64,000 nucleotides of DNA from Bryum argenteum. Its lineage: Eukaryota > Streptophyta > Bryopsida > Bryales > Bryaceae. Under the pieces are notes generated by a model. The model was given only the letters and a program-made list of their open reading frames with translations, was not told the origin of the DNA and searched no databases. The position numbers were made by a program, and so were the translations under genes. This document shows positions 1 to 11,600 of this stretch, piece after piece (positions within the stretch are counted from its first letter, which is position 1; each line of letters begins with the position of its first letter). The stretch is taken from the NCBI GenBank assembly GCA_037043015.1, contig CM073321.1, positions 2,733,001 through 2,797,000 on the forward strand, given 5' to 3'.

Positions 1-110
1 TTGGGTTGTGCAAATACTAACTCAGGTAGTCGCGTAAGCCTGTCGATGCCTCGCTCGAACTTGGGCCACTCAGCGCCCTAAACCATGAACAGTAAACTAC
101 AATTGAAGTG

Positions 111-632
111 TTAGTTGTTGAACTCCGCCTCCAGTATGAGCCCTGATATATGCTCTGGGTTGCAAAGGAAGCAAGCCCAGTACATGTCGTCCACCATGTC
201 TCCTTCAAGAGTGTCGTCACCATAGTTCCGAATGATGCAAGCCGCACACCAGCTTAGTACGCAGCAGCTACACTCGGTGAGGTTTTCTGTTTGTCCACAC
301 CAAGAGCATGTAGCCACTTCCACCGCCTACACAGATCCAACCTAGTGAGCACCGACTCTGGCAGATTGATTGACCTACAACTTCACACCTTTCATACACA
401 AAAGTCACTACTTTCTTACATTATTCTGTCTGTGACAGTGGCGCACAATTCGATGCTGCAAAAACGCCACACATTCCACATTCATTATAACATTCAACTC
501 TGGATGATAATCGACCTCCTCCAAGCTCTCTATAGTCTCTCCGCAAGCAGTGCAAATCAGTGTCTTCTTCGCCATTAGCATCATCTGCACCTGCGAGCAA
601 AAATTCCAACGGAAAAGCGAATAAATCCACAA
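111..632 (-). pseudogene. ADD-type (ATRX-like) zinc-finger gene fragment
   Basis: The minus strand encodes two parts that match the order of an ADD domain. The first part (about 632-420) has a GATA-like half finger starting L-I-C-T-A-C-G and a conserved-looking H-P-E-L. The second C-x2-C of this finger (C-G-M-C) is in a different frame, which indicates a 1-bp frameshift near 480. The second part (323-111) is PHD-like: C-S-W-C-G, then C-x2-C, W-C-A-A-C, R-N-Y-G and W-A-C-F-L-C-N-P, which is the ATRX/DNMT3 pattern. A plausible intron with GTAAGA donor near 411 and TAG acceptor near 325 joins them. ADD domains read histone H3 tails. No helicase or methyltransferase domain is visible; the upstream side (above 660) shows no further coding sequence. 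I infer a truncated or decayed gene. Confidence 0.55.
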
Positions 633-660
633 TTGCCAATTGTCGAGCGATTCAAAATAA

Positions 661-1199
661 TAATTTTGACACTACACATATCGTCTCACCCCATCAGGTG
701 CCGGCGGATCCTCTCCCGGCGGCAAAGTGATAACGGACTGATTTCACAATAGAGCAAGATTGGCAGCGGTCAAACTCGTGCCACTCACTACACTAAACCC
801 TAAATCACTCTGCTAACACTTGCCGCGTCCTGCCGTATTAGCCGCCCTACTTATAAATAGTAGAATGCTGACGTCAGCCCTAATTTAGTTACTCCTACAA
901 ATATTGTTATGAACGTAGTACACCACAGTTATATCAACATAGACCCCATATTTATAAATCCATTTCTTGGAATCTGAATATTTTGTTACCATCGCCCACA
1001 CGGTTATAGGGTTTTTCCACGGATTTGCACACCACATGTTCAACCTTTTTCAAAAATCTAAGATTGATAAAGTGTACTTTACACACTTCTAAGTGTCCAA
1101 TATTTTTTTAAAAATCTGCTCACGACTAATTAAAAGTCTGCTCATCACTCACGGCTCACGGCTCGCACAACTGCAATCTTGGTGTTAAAGACTGTTTTC
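661..1199. other. non-coding stretch, nothing recognised
   Basis: This AT-rich stretch lies upstream of the ADD-like fragment. I see a possible TATA-like element near 850 (CTTATAAATAG on the plus strand), but no ORF, RNA gene or transposon end that I can support. Confidence 0.4.
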
Positions 1200-2287
1200 A
1201 GAGACGTCATCATATAGAGTACTTGAATGCGTCACTATTGACGCAGGTTTAACTCTAGCGCGTCACTTTTGACGTAGTGTAACGCAAGGAATACCCTAGC
1301 ACATAGCACATATATGTAGCCTTTATGCTTTATGCTACTCAATACTTGCAACTTTGTACCAGTGGCTAATTTTCCATCTAATACAGCGAAAGCACTGACC
1401 AGGTTTATGTTGCACTCCATTTGGTGTATGTTTCTGTCAGAGTGTGTTATGTTTGACGTTGCATTTACGTTATCGAATGTGTCATATGACGTCACTTTTA
1501 ACGTTTTCATTTCCGTCATATTGTGTCATGTTGTGTTTCTTTTGACACACGTCTGCCATCGAATTGCGTCGAATGGATGACGTGGCGAACGTCATCCTAC
1601 ATCTTGTCTCTTTACTTGAAACACGCTAAAACACGTGACATTCGTGTTTAAGTGCGTCAACTTTGACACGAGGCCCTGTTTCTTTTCACACATAACTTGA
1701 TAACGTGAATGTCACCCTACGTCTAAAGACACATCCAAAACGCGTTAAAACAAACGACATTTGCGTTTATTAAACAACGTCTAAGGATGTTTTGGAAATC
1801 GCGTTAAAATAGAGGACACAAGTGTTCCTCAACGTCAATGTGGACACTATCTCCTGTTTCTTTTGATACAAACTCCGAACTTCTTTCACATTCTAGGATG
1901 TGGCCACGTGTGACGATCTCAGCCTTCGAAATTTAAATGCCACGTCAGATTTCCGATGCCACATCAGATCAGATTTCATCCATCACAAGGATGAAAAATT
2001 GTCTCACGTGGCATGTACATACGCGGGAAAAGCTGACGTGGAAAGTAATTTACTTACCAAGTTACTGACCCTCGGTAACTTATCCAACTGGAAAAATGTC
2101 GTTTTAACACTGCATCATAAATCATTTGTCCCCGTTAACATTTTTTAGCACTATACGTTAAACCCAAAAAACGTCCGTGACATTTTCGATTTATTTGCAT
2201 CACTTTTTCTGTCCGTGTTAAACCACGTTAAACCGCGTTAGAAACAACGTTAAAAATAGTGTCCGAGGACCCTGTTTTCCTCTAGTG
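1200..2287. mobile_element. CACTA-type DNA transposon end with subterminal repeats
   Basis: The right terminus on the minus strand reads CACTAGAGGAAAACAGGG (2270-2287), a CACTA/En-Spm type end. Inside it are many short direct and inverted subterminal motifs typical of such ends: ACGTCA, GCGTCACTTTTGACG, repeated CCTGTTTCTTTT (near 1675 and 1855) and repeated GTTAAA-type words (2150-2260). No matching left end and no transposase ORF are visible, so the left boundary is a guess and the 3-bp target duplication cannot be tested. The element is either a small non-autonomous copy or a fragment. Confidence 0.5.
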
Positions 2288-2410
2288 CAGTTTGGGGTCC
2301 AGACCAGTTTGGGGACTAGTTTAGGGACCAGTTTGGGGTCCAGTTTGGGGTCGAGACTAGTTTGGGGACCATTTTGGAGACCAGTTTGGAGTTAAGTCTG
2401 GGGGCCAGTT
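2288..2410. repeat. minisatellite, CAGTTTGGGG-type units
   Basis: About eight degenerate copies of a 12-20 bp unit built around AGTTTGGGG(T/A)CC start directly at the CACTA terminus and end beside the gypsy protease fragment. Confidence 0.7.
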
Positions 2411-3083
2411 AGAGGTCAGTAGATAAGATAAGTAAAGCGGTAGGAAAAATATAACTTTCACAGCGGCCCTGGAGCATGCGATAATTTGTCTTGACTGTCG
2501 AGCAATGGATGACGATCAGGATGACTATGTACAGGATGCTATGGATGTGGATCATCACGTTGCGTATCAAGCCTCGGTGTTTGGCGATGCCGCCATTCGC
2601 CATCTTCAAATTGAACGGCGCAGGGGCGGGTTTGGCTAAACCGAGACGGCAACGTTCTTCCTTCGTGATAACGTCAACGCCGGAGCCGCCATCAATGAAC
2701 ACATCATCAACGTTGTTTTTGCCGACGAAGACGGTGATGAGCGGCATGTGTTTGTTGATGACGGTCGCGGATGCTATCATGGCGGTGTCGGGTAGATATG
2801 TGGGTACCTCCGTAATGGGACAAAGTCGGTTCCGGACAAATGTAGTTAGGGTTGGAGAGAGGTGGAGGAGGTCGCGGAGCGAGACTTAGAGTTTGCAGTC
2901 GTGGAGTTGATTGAGCACGAGCTAGTGAGGCGGTTCCAGGATGCTTTGGCCGTTAGAGTGGCTGTTGGTTGCACTAGGCGACGGGGGTTATTGTGGCATA
3001 GCATCTTCGTCCCAGTTGAAATTGGAGCTGTTGTCTGTCGACTGGTTCGCGGCCGTCGATTTGACTTGATGTTGGTTCTGGAG
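2409..3083 (-). pseudogene. Ty3/gypsy gag-pol fragment with retropepsin domain
   Basis: The 2780-2409 frame contains a retroviral-type aspartic protease: F-I-D-G-G-S-G-V-D-V-I, followed by R-L-G-L-A-K-P and a downstream I-A-K-H-R-G-L-I. D-G-G-S-G-V-x-(I/V)-I is the active-site form of many plant gypsy proteases. Upstream on the same strand (3083-2781) an S/T/N-rich linker-like frame is readable but broken by stops, as expected for the gag-protease spacer. No reverse transcriptase follows, because the frame runs into the minisatellite at 2410. The other side is cut by the copia 5' LTR at 3084. It is an old truncated gypsy piece on the opposite strand to the copia element. Confidence 0.6.
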
Positions 3084-3457
3084 TGTTGAAGATTAGATTG
3101 CTCGTAGTTACTAAGGGTAACTAGAGTTGATTAGAGTATGTGGAGAGGGTTGGATGAATAGAATCTTATCGTAGATAGAGAGGGCTTGTCCACAACAGCC
3201 TTATCGTGTGTAGAGAAGGATGGACCACTAGAGCCTTATCGTATGTACAGAGAGAAGGTCCTCTAGTGGTCTATCCTTTTTTGTAGAGTGATCTTGATCA
3301 CTCAAACCTTATCTTTGTTGTAGCACTTAGTGCCTTCACTTGGATATATAAGTAAGTACTTGGAATGAGTGAGTATCTCATTCAAGCATTCTTTACTCTA
3401 CTACTTGTAAGCTTTGAGTGTGTTGAATTCTCTCTCTCCCTCTATTGAATCTCAATA
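3084..3457 (+). repeat. copia 5' LTR
   Basis: Begins TGTTGAAGATTAG and ends TCTCAATA immediately before the primer-binding site. It contains a TATA-like GATATATAAG near 3343, which is repeated in the 3' LTR near 8490, and a CT-rich stretch before its end. Confidence 0.9.
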
Positions 3458-3471
3458 GGTTATGGGCCCAC
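3458..3471 (+). promoter_or_regulatory. primer-binding site, half-tRNA type (initiator Met)
   Basis: GGTTATGGGCCCAC directly after the LTR is complementary to the anticodon stem-loop of plant initiator tRNA-Met, not to its 3' CCA end. This suggests priming by a cleaved half-tRNA, as known for Drosophila copia and some plant copia elements. Confidence 0.75.
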
Positions 3472-4192
3472 TACTCTTGTAGAGAGGTTGAGTTTGAGTA
3501 CTTTTGGAGGCTTGGAGAGGTCAAGGAGGTGTTGTATGCACATGTAGGGCTCATTTGCACTACTTGGAGTCTCTTGGAGATTTAGAGGTGCACTTGGAGT
3601 CATTTGGAGGTGTTTTTGCAACCATTTTGAAGGAGGTTTGGAGCATTGGAGGCAATAGAAGCAATTTAGAGGTGTTGGAGGTGACTCAAACACTTGTAAG
3701 ATTGTATGCTTGTTGTTTGAGTCCTCCTTGCACATTGAAGGTGCTTCTTTGCATTAAGGGCTCTCAAATCCATTGTTTGAGGTGTTTTGAGCTTAGGAGT
3801 GTGTGTTGTAATGTTTACTTGAGTGCACTTAGAGTTGAGAGGGTCGAATCTAGCATTTGGAGTGCATATGTGCACACATAGGGCTGATTTTAGCATTTGA
3901 GGTGCAAAAGTAGGTGTTTTGAGACTCCTAAGCTTAGATTTGAGTGATTTGTGGATCTACAAGCTTTGTTGACATAGTTTGAGAGTTGATCTACTGTAAA
4001 GAGTGCAAAAGTGCTCATTTGCATGCATTGAGGGTTGATTTGAGTGCTTTGAAGTGCAACCACACCTTGTGCGTGTGTAAGAGATCTAGATATTCTATTT
4101 GGAGGTCAATTAGCTTGCAGAAGATTAAATTTAAGTAGGAGCAAGTGTATTTTGCTTGTTTAAGTGTTGTGGGGAAACATTGGAGCTTTGCC
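3472..4192 (+). other. copia untranslated leader
   Basis: This is a gene-free 0.72-kb leader between the primer-binding site and the gag start. It is rich in repeated TTGGAG, TTTGAG and GTGCA words and has no supportable ORF. Confidence 0.6.
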
Positions 4193-5116
4193 ATGGCTTC
4201 TTTGGAAGGTGAGAGTGTTAGAGTGCTTGAAAGGTTCAATGGCACCAACTTCAACTTGTGGAAGTTCAAGATGAACTTGGCACTTTCTTCCATGGACTTG
4301 TGGGAGATTGTTGAAGGCACGGAGGAGGCTCCACCATCCGAAGCAAGTGAGAAGGACAAGAAGGACTACCAAAAGAGGGTGCACAAGGCGATGTCCATGA
4401 TTGGGCTCAACTTGGTGGATGCGCAACTTGCGCACATCAACAGTTGCAAGGGTCCGGCGGAAGCATGGAGCGTGCTTTGTAACATCCACAAGACAAGAAG
4501 CTTGTCCAACATACTCTATTTGAGGCGCAAGTTCTTCACAATCAAGATGGAGGAAGGGGCGGACTTGTTGGAGCACATCAACAACATCAAGACACTTGCG
4601 GATCAACTCGCATGCTTGGATGTGCCCATGAGGGAGGATGACATTGTCATGACATTGCTTGATAGTTTGCCACCTTCGTTTGAGAGTTTGATCATGGCAT
4701 TGGAGACCTTAAAACTTGCTGACCTTAAGGTGGAGTTTGTTGTGTCAAGGTTGATGCATGAAGTGTCTAAGAGGAAGGAGAAGGGTGCTCCAAGTGGTGA
4801 CGTAGCGTTGGTGGCGGCCCAAAACAAAGGGAGGATGCAAAATGGCCCAAGAATGTGCTACAATTGTGGCAAACTGGGTCACATTACAAGGTATTGCTTT
4901 CAAAACAACAAGAAGGAGAAGGAGAGTGCCAATGTTGCAAGCAACAACAACAACGAGGCGGGTTATGCGTTTCTAAGCGCCGTTGTTGCAAGCAAAGAGG
5001 AGATGAAAGTGGAGCATGCCTTTGCAATCAATGATGGAGATGACAAGACCATGGCCAAGTGGATCATGGATTCGGGAGCAACCAAGCACATGTCACCCCA
5101 TAGGGCATCGTTCTAA
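4193..5116 (+). pseudogene. copia gag and protease start
   Basis: I choose ATG 4193, which opens M-A-S-L-E-G-E, over the upstream in-frame ATG at 4145 because copia Gag usually starts just before the F-N-G-T-N-F-x-L-W-K motif, seen here about 14 residues in. The capsid-like region of the UBN2/gag-polypeptide type follows. A CCHC zinc knuckle C-Y-N-C-G-K-L-G-H-x4-C lies at 4856-4897. The protease active site D-S-G-A-T-K-H-M is at about 5068-5091. A TAA then stops the frame at 5114-5116, although the same frame continues with good protease and pre-integrase sequence. In an intact copy this would be a single Gag-Pol ORF. Confidence 0.9.
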
Positions 5117-6271
5117 ACATATGAGGTAATATCACCACCACGAAATGTGCACTTGGGAGATGATAGCATTGTGCATGCGGTTGGAGTTGGCACCATTGTT
5201 GAGGAGGTGATGGTGATGGGAGTAAAGCACAAGATCAACATGAAGGAGGTGCTCCACATCCCCAAGTTCAAGAGGAACTTGATTTCCATGGTAAAACTTG
5301 CTCTCAACGGTTTAAAAGTGGAGTTTGATGATGATGCATGCATTGTGAGAGATGTCAATAGAAAGGTGATTGCTAGATTGCCAAGAGTAGGGAGCTTGTA
5401 TGAAATGCCCTTCTCTATGCATGAAATGGCCAATGTAGCACACCAAACGCCACAATTAGCCCATGTGGACCTATGGCATAGACGCCTTGGGTATTTGAAT
5501 GTGAAGAGTGTCAAAACGCTTCAAAGCATGGTGAATGGCATGCAAATCAAGGATGGAGCATCGAATTCGGCGGTTTGTGAGGGGTGCGTTGAAGGCAAGC
5601 TCTCAAAGACTCCATTTCCAAGTGAGGGAGGTCAACGTGCAAGCAAGCCTTTGGAGTTAGTCCACTCGGATGTGTGTAGTCCATTTAAGACCATTTTTAT
5701 GGGCGGTTGCTTGTACTTTGTCACTTTCATTGATAATTTCTTTAGGAAGGTGTGGGTGTATGTGTTGAAGTCCAAGAGAGAGGTGTTTGCCAAGTTTGTG
5801 GAGTTCAAGGCCCTTGTGGAGAAGCCATCGAAGCACAAGATCAAAGCATTTTGGTCCGACAATGGAGGGGAGTTCACTTCCAAGGCCTTTGAACGCTTCT
5901 TGCAAGCACATGGCATTGAGAGACAACTATCAACACCATACACACCACAACAAAATGGAGTGGCGGAGAGAGCAAATCGCACCATTGTGGAGATGACATG
6001 GAGCATGCTACATTACCAGAACCTCAACAAGAACCTTTGGGCGGAAGCGGTGGTTACAGCAGTGTACACACCCAATAGGTGCCCAACTAGTGCACTTGTT
6101 GGTAAGACACCCGAAGAGGCATGGAGTGGTAAGAAGCCTTTTGTGACACACATGTGTGTTGGTGTGTTGCTTATGCAAAGGTGCCGGATGAAAAGAGGAC
6201 TAAACTTGATGCAAATGGCACAAAGTGTGTGTTTCTTGGTTATTGTGAAGGAACCAAGGCTTATAGGTTGA
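5117..6271 (+). pseudogene. copia pre-integrase and integrase
   Basis: The frame of gag continues after the stop. It shows the gag-pre-integrase zinc-binding segment (L-W-H-R-R-L-G-Y then C-E-G-C) and the integrase core: D in L-V-H-S-D-V, D in F-W-S-D-N-G-G-E-F, and E in the N-G-V-A-E-R-A-N-R-T region. The catalytic D,D-35-E set appears complete. The correct frame is lost near 6160, where one or two bases are missing, and the remaining translation to 6271 is out of frame. Integrase would join the cDNA into host chromosomes. Confidence 0.9.
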
Positions 6272-7506
6272 TGTGTTTGGAGACGAAGATGATCCTCAAG
6301 TCTCGTGATGTGGTGTTTGTGGAGGATGCTATTCGTGGAGATGCAAATGTGGAGATGTATCCAAGTGGGAGTTTGGAGCCACCTACGGTGATTTTGGTGG
6401 ATACACCTCCAATTTCAGCGCCCGTTGTACAAGAGGCACAAGTTGGAGAGGAGTTTAAAGGTGTGCAAAATCCACAAGAGAAAGAAGAGGAGGAGGTAGT
6501 GGAAGAAAAGCTAGGTCCACACGAGGAGATTGATGAAGGGCAGCGTGCACAAGGCTCAAGGTATCCAAGAAGGGAGAGGAGGCCGCCGGGTGAATGGTGG
6601 TTGAATTACGTTCTTCCACCCACTAACGAGGTAGAACGCGCAAATGTGGCTTCTTTTTATGATCCTTTGAGTCTGGGTGATGCTTTGCAAAGTGTGGATG
6701 CAAGCAAGTGGGAGTTGGCCATGCAAGAGGAGTATGCATCTCTAATGGCCAATGGCACATGGAAGCTGACTCCATTGCCAAAAGGCCGCAAGAGTGTTGG
6801 TTGCAAGTGGGTGTTTAGGACCAAGAAGGATGCACAAGGCAACGTGGTGCGCTACAAGGCACGGTTGGTGGCGAGGGGCTTCTCTCAAGTGGAAGGTGTG
6901 GATTTCCATGAGACCTGTGCACCCGTAGCAAAGTTTACCACCATTCGTTGCATGTTGGCGATTGGGGCAGCCATGGAGTTGGAGATTCACCAAATGGATG
7001 TCAAGACGGCGTTTTTGAATGGTGAGTTGGAGGAGGACATCTACATGGACCAGCCCCTTGGTTTTGTGGAGGAGGGCAATCAACACCTTGTTTGCAAGCT
7101 CAAGAAGTTTTTATATGGGCGCAAGCAATCACCAAGGGCGTGGTACCAAAGGATTGACATGTTATTCACCAAAGAAGGCTTCTTTAGAAGCCATGCGGAT
7201 CACTCCTTGCATGTGAAGCAAACAAGAGAGTTGTTGTTGATTGTAATCATCAATGTGGATGATTTCATCATCTTGGCTAGTGATGATGCGGTTTTGGGGT
7301 GGTTGAAGGCCAAGCTTGAGAAGGAGTTTGAGATGAGTGATCTTGGGCCTTTGGAGTTTTTCCTTGGTGTTGCATTTGAGAAGAATTGCAGCGCACTGAC
7401 CATCACCATGAGCCAAGGCAAATACATTGAGGAGGTGCTCAAGCGCTTCAACATGAAGGAGTGCAAGCCGATTGACACGCCGCTTGATGTAAAGGGTCGT
7501 TGTTGA
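6162..7506 (+). pseudogene. copia integrase C-terminus and reverse transcriptase
   Basis: After the frameshift this frame resumes with V-A-Y-A-K-V-P and F-L-G-Y, the conserved C-terminal integrase part. A spacer and an RVT_2-type reverse transcriptase follow: K-W-V-F-R-T-K, Y-K-A-R-L-V-A-R-G-F, V-A-K-F-T-T-I-R and Q-M-D-V-K-T-A-F-L-N-G. The catalytic box reads I-N-V-D-D-F at 7252-7263 where copia elements normally have Y-V-D-D, so the tyrosine is replaced by asparagine, which should impair polymerisation. The frame ends at a stop near 7506 because of a second indel. Confidence 0.92.
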
Positions 7507-8249
7507 AGCTTTCGGATGAGGATTTTAAGGCGGTTGAAGAGGAGATGAAGGCTATTCCATACAAGGTCATGGTGGGGTCGTTGATGTATGCAAAGGTGGC
7601 CACTAGGGCTGACTTTGCATTTCCGGTGAGCATGGTGAGCCAATTCATGGCAAAGGCTGAGCCTCAACATTGGATGGCGGTTAAACGCATCTTGAGGTAC
7701 TTGAAAGGCACCATTGACTACAAATTGTGCCTTGGTGGTAACAACCTTGATTTGAAGGGATATTGTGATGCGGATTGGGCGGGTGATGTGAATGAGCGCC
7801 GGTCCACGACGGGGTATGTGTTCTTTGTAGGAGATGGTGCAATCTCGTGGAATTGCAAGAGGCAACCTACGATAGCGGTGTCTACTACGGAAACGGAGTA
7901 CATGGCAACTTGCCATTGCTAGAAGGAGGCGTTGTGGCTACGGCAACTATTGGAGGATGTTGGGCTTGTGCAAGCGGAGACCACAAGGATCATGTGTAAC
8001 AACCAAGGGTGCATTGCGCTTGCAAAGGACCCCAAACACCACTCTCGTACGAAGCACATAGATGTGCAACATCACTTCATTTGGGAGAAGTTAGAGGATG
8101 GAGAGGTGAGCTTGTGGTATTGCCCAACGGAGGACATGGTGGCGGATGTGTTGACAAAGGCGCTTGCTAGGGTGAGGCACGAGAAGCTAACAAAGGCGAT
8201 GGAATTGCGAGGTGGTAACTACTTGCAAAGTGGGAGTGTTGAAGATTAG
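7500..8249 (+). pseudogene. copia RT thumb and RNase H
   Basis: This frame continues the polymerase with [11 protein letters not shown] and R-I-L-R-Y-L-K-G-T. Copia RNase H follows: [25 protein letters not shown], then K-H-I-D-V-Q-H-H-F-I and D-M-V-A-D-V-L-T-K-A-L. A TAG at 7920-7922 interrupts just before K-E-A-L-W-L. The stop at 8247-8249 lies 11 bp inside the 3' LTR, so the polyprotein end overlaps the LTR. Confidence 0.92.
8227..8236 (+). promoter_or_regulatory. copia polypurine tract
   Basis: AAAGTGGGAG directly precedes the 3' LTR and lies within the end of the pol frame. Confidence 0.65.
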
Positions 8250-8607
8250 ATTGCTCGTAGTTACTAAGGGTAACTAGAGTTGATTAGAGTATGTGGAGAG
8301 GGTTGGATGAATAGAGTCTTATCGTAGATAGAGAGGGCTTGTCCACAACAGCCTTATCGTGTGTAGAGAAGGATGGACCACTAGAGCCTTATCGTATGTA
8401 CAGAGAAAAGGTCCTCTAGTGGTCTATCCTTTGTAGAGTGATCTTGATCACTCAAACCTTATCTTTGTTGTAGTACTTAGTGCCTTCACTTGGATATATA
8501 AGTAAGTACTTGGAATGAGTGAGTATCTCATTCAATCATTCTTTACTCTACTACTTGTAAGCTTTGAGTGTGGTGTATTCTCTCTCTCCCTCTATTGAAT
8601 CTCAATA
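8237..8607 (+). repeat. copia 3' LTR
   Basis: Direct copy of 3084-3457. Substitutions and a 3-bp shorter T-run near 8430 separate the pair. After CTCAATA the sequence passes into a different coding-like sequence at 8608. Confidence 0.9.
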
Positions 8608-11600
8608 TTCCTGACCACCTTCACGAGATTGTCCTGGCGTCAACTTAGCCGGATTTAGAGCTAGATAGGCCAACACCTATGACCGCTGCGGAGGAGCCTA
8701 TTCCAGTGCAGAGTGTTAAGCCACGTGTTCCATGTGATTGTCTTCTCCAAGATGTGGGAGATATTTATCCCCAACTTGGGGATGTTTTGGCCTCTCCTTT
8801 GTCCTCCCATCCTGCCTCCCTTGACGTCGGCGTTGCAGCCTCCTCTGCAGAAGCTGTTCAGATTCATCCCCAACCCGGGGATGATTGTATGTCAGCTGCA
8901 TCCGAGCCTGTCTCATTGCAGCAGTCAGCGCTCAGGGACCCGGATCTCGAGGAATCACAAGAGGACATTATCGGTGGTTCCGGGGCCGCATTTAAAGGGT
9001 GCTCCACTGATATGAATGAGTCAATGGGTGTATTGGTTTTTGACACCGAGATTTATCCCCGACCCGGGGATAATCTTCTTCCTCCTTCACCGGTTCGTCC
9101 GGCTGAAGGTACTAGTACGGCTATTGGTGAGGTTGGGGCCAACGTATTTCCTGAGTTGTTGACCGAATGTGGACTCGAGATCTCCCAGTACGAGGCCTTG
9201 GTGAATCAATGGGGATGATATTGACATGACAATGCTCAACAAGACCAGCGTCCAAGAAGACCAAGTTCTGGTGAATGACGAGCCTGCGGACAACACTGCT
9301 TGCACTACAGACGCAGAAGCTCACGAAGAAAATGTTATTGCTGGCGATAATGAGGAGCGTTTGGATTATTCGGAGAGCTCGTCATCGAGACAACAGCGAG
9401 AGCACATGAAAGACGTTGTAAGTGCTTCACCTCATAAATAATATTTTTCACGACTTGTATGAATTTGATTGATTTTTGTTTGGTTGTCTTCAGAAGTTCG
9501 ATTCCGTTTGTTTGAATGTGGCTTATACGACTATTATCTTCAGCAGCACATGGACAACCCCTTCGAAAGTTTATTTTACCGAAGTTGTTCACCATCCTCG
9601 TGGCGCGTCTGGTGTTGTAGATTATTTTCTGACAGATGCAGTCTTTAAGAGTAGGTTATTGACTTTGAATAGCACACATTTACATGTTGTATATCAATTT
9701 TTTGATGTATAATATACACACATTTTTCTCGACCTTTCTTATTGTGATTTGATTTTCTTGTATTTGTTTGTCAGCCCTCTCTTATAGAAACTGTTGTGCG
9801 CCCACGGGCCGTGAGATCGCCTATCAATCCTGGCGCTGTGCCCCCAATGGCTCAGATGCAATGCATTCCGTCATTGAGGATTTGTGCGGATCCCACTGTC
9901 TCTGCATTCAATCAGGTATCCTCAATTTATTGATTTCTTTGTTTGCCACGTAGAATCAGTGTCGAACTTCCCATGCCTTTCGCGGCCCATGTCTGCCGTC
10001 CAGTCGGAGCCGGTTAAGTGGTTGAATGTTGTCATCGACATCAACGGAATCCTTTGTTAGTGTGTGCATATGCCAACACTGAAGAAGATTTCCGCCATAG
10101 CCGATCCTCGCGACCGGCTCTACGGATTGGACATCCCAACCAGGATACCTCCCAAGTTGGTGTAGTGTCGGACGGGGGTTTGGGGCTTCCTGGAGTCCAT
10201 GTCCACTCATATTGCGAGGGTTGTGATATGGAGTTCCATGAAGAAGTCCACAGTAGAGGGTGTTGTTGACTTTCTTCGGTGGACTTCCAAGGCCCTTTGA
10301 AATCCTCGGGCAAGAGTCTTGTACCTCAATCGAGGTTAGCGAAGGCGTCTTCCTGGTTTCCCCAACCAATAGTAGCAAGAGGATATTTTTGAAAACCTTG
10401 TCCTCTGCGGTTTTTCCCCTTTCTTGCGGACCGGTTGTTTTCAACGTGGACAACACTCTCCTCATAGACGACATTCTTGAGAAGAGTATTTACAACCACA
10501 CAGGCAACTCAATCTTCCTTGAGCCTTGGTTGAGGTCAAAAAGGAACGATGATGTCCTGTCGACATTACTTGCACTCTGGCTCTTTGCCCTCCAGGCCAA
10601 TTGCAGGCCGGACAATCTTTGAGCTTATGTGGACTCCAATAGGATAGGTGTCCCGCCCCTTAACGGACATAGCAGCCTCGGAAGTTACATTTTGGATGGG
10701 ATGAACCGGTCTACTAGGAACTTAGGATTAACTTATGAGACGCCAAATTTTCCCCACTTCACCTCCAGATGACTTCCGGACTTTCTTTGTTTTGTACATT
10801 GGAAGCTGTCTAACAACTTGTACATAGGATCTTAGAGTCCAGTCCTGATTTTCATAATAAAGTTGTTATGATATTTAAAACATTTTTCATTGTTCACACA
10901 TTCTCACATTATCCTTCTTCTCCTATACATTATTTATTTGAACCAATTGTATTTTCATGTTATGAGTAGCATAGTTGTCGATTTGTTTGCTGTTCACATT
11001 TATTTTCCTATTTATATTTGTTACGTAGTCGTTGTTCTGCTTTGCAGTCGCTCTCAGAATGCCCGGCCCATGGATATTCATGTTGCTTCCTCATTGCTTC
11101 CGCATACATGTGCCCGCATTTTTATCCCCGGACCTTGGATAAATTGTAGTATTCGTTTGATTACCACTCCCTATTTATACTTTGTTGTTGTGGGTAAATC
11201 TTGATCAGGTCACGGCGAGCTTACCCGCCCAGAGTCTGGTGAGGACGGTGACTCGTTATACAGAACTTCAATCAATTGTTCTCTGTCACTTTCAGGAAGT
11301 TTGGCCATTTCTCTTGCTTCAAGGCATTTTGATATGTACACAGCCACATATGTGGCGTCGGCGACAATAGATTTTACGAAAGAAGGTGTGGATGAGGATG
11401 TTGTAGATAGCCCTCCAAGTAGAGGTCTTGTAAGGACCCCCGTATGCTCTCCGTCTCCTCTGAAGCGCATATGTACATCCCCATCTTGTAGGCGATCTAT
11501 GTCGCCCACCCTTCCTTCTTGCACGACCCCTCAGAGGCAGTTGTACTCTCAATTAGAGCCTCCTGATCCACTTTAGCCAGTTTCAACTTCGACACCTACG

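Larger units (their letters stand above)
3084..8607 (+). mobile_element. Ty1/copia LTR retrotransposon, nearly complete but defective
   Basis: Two direct LTRs (3084-3457 and 8237-8607) differ by about six substitutions and one 3-bp indel, roughly 1.6%. Between them lie a primer-binding site, gag, protease, integrase, reverse transcriptase and RNase H in the copia order (integrase before RT), and a purine-rich tract next to the 3' LTR. The coding region carries two in-frame stops (near 5114 and 7920) and two frameshifts (near 6160 and 7500), so this copy is not autonomous. No 5-bp target duplication is visible (TGGAG before, TTCCT after), so one flank may have been rearranged. Confidence 0.93.

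Noticed and set aside
3079-8612. Target-site duplication of the copia element
   Set aside because: TGGAG and TTCCT do not match; the shared GGAG before both LTRs belongs to the polypurine region and is not a duplication.
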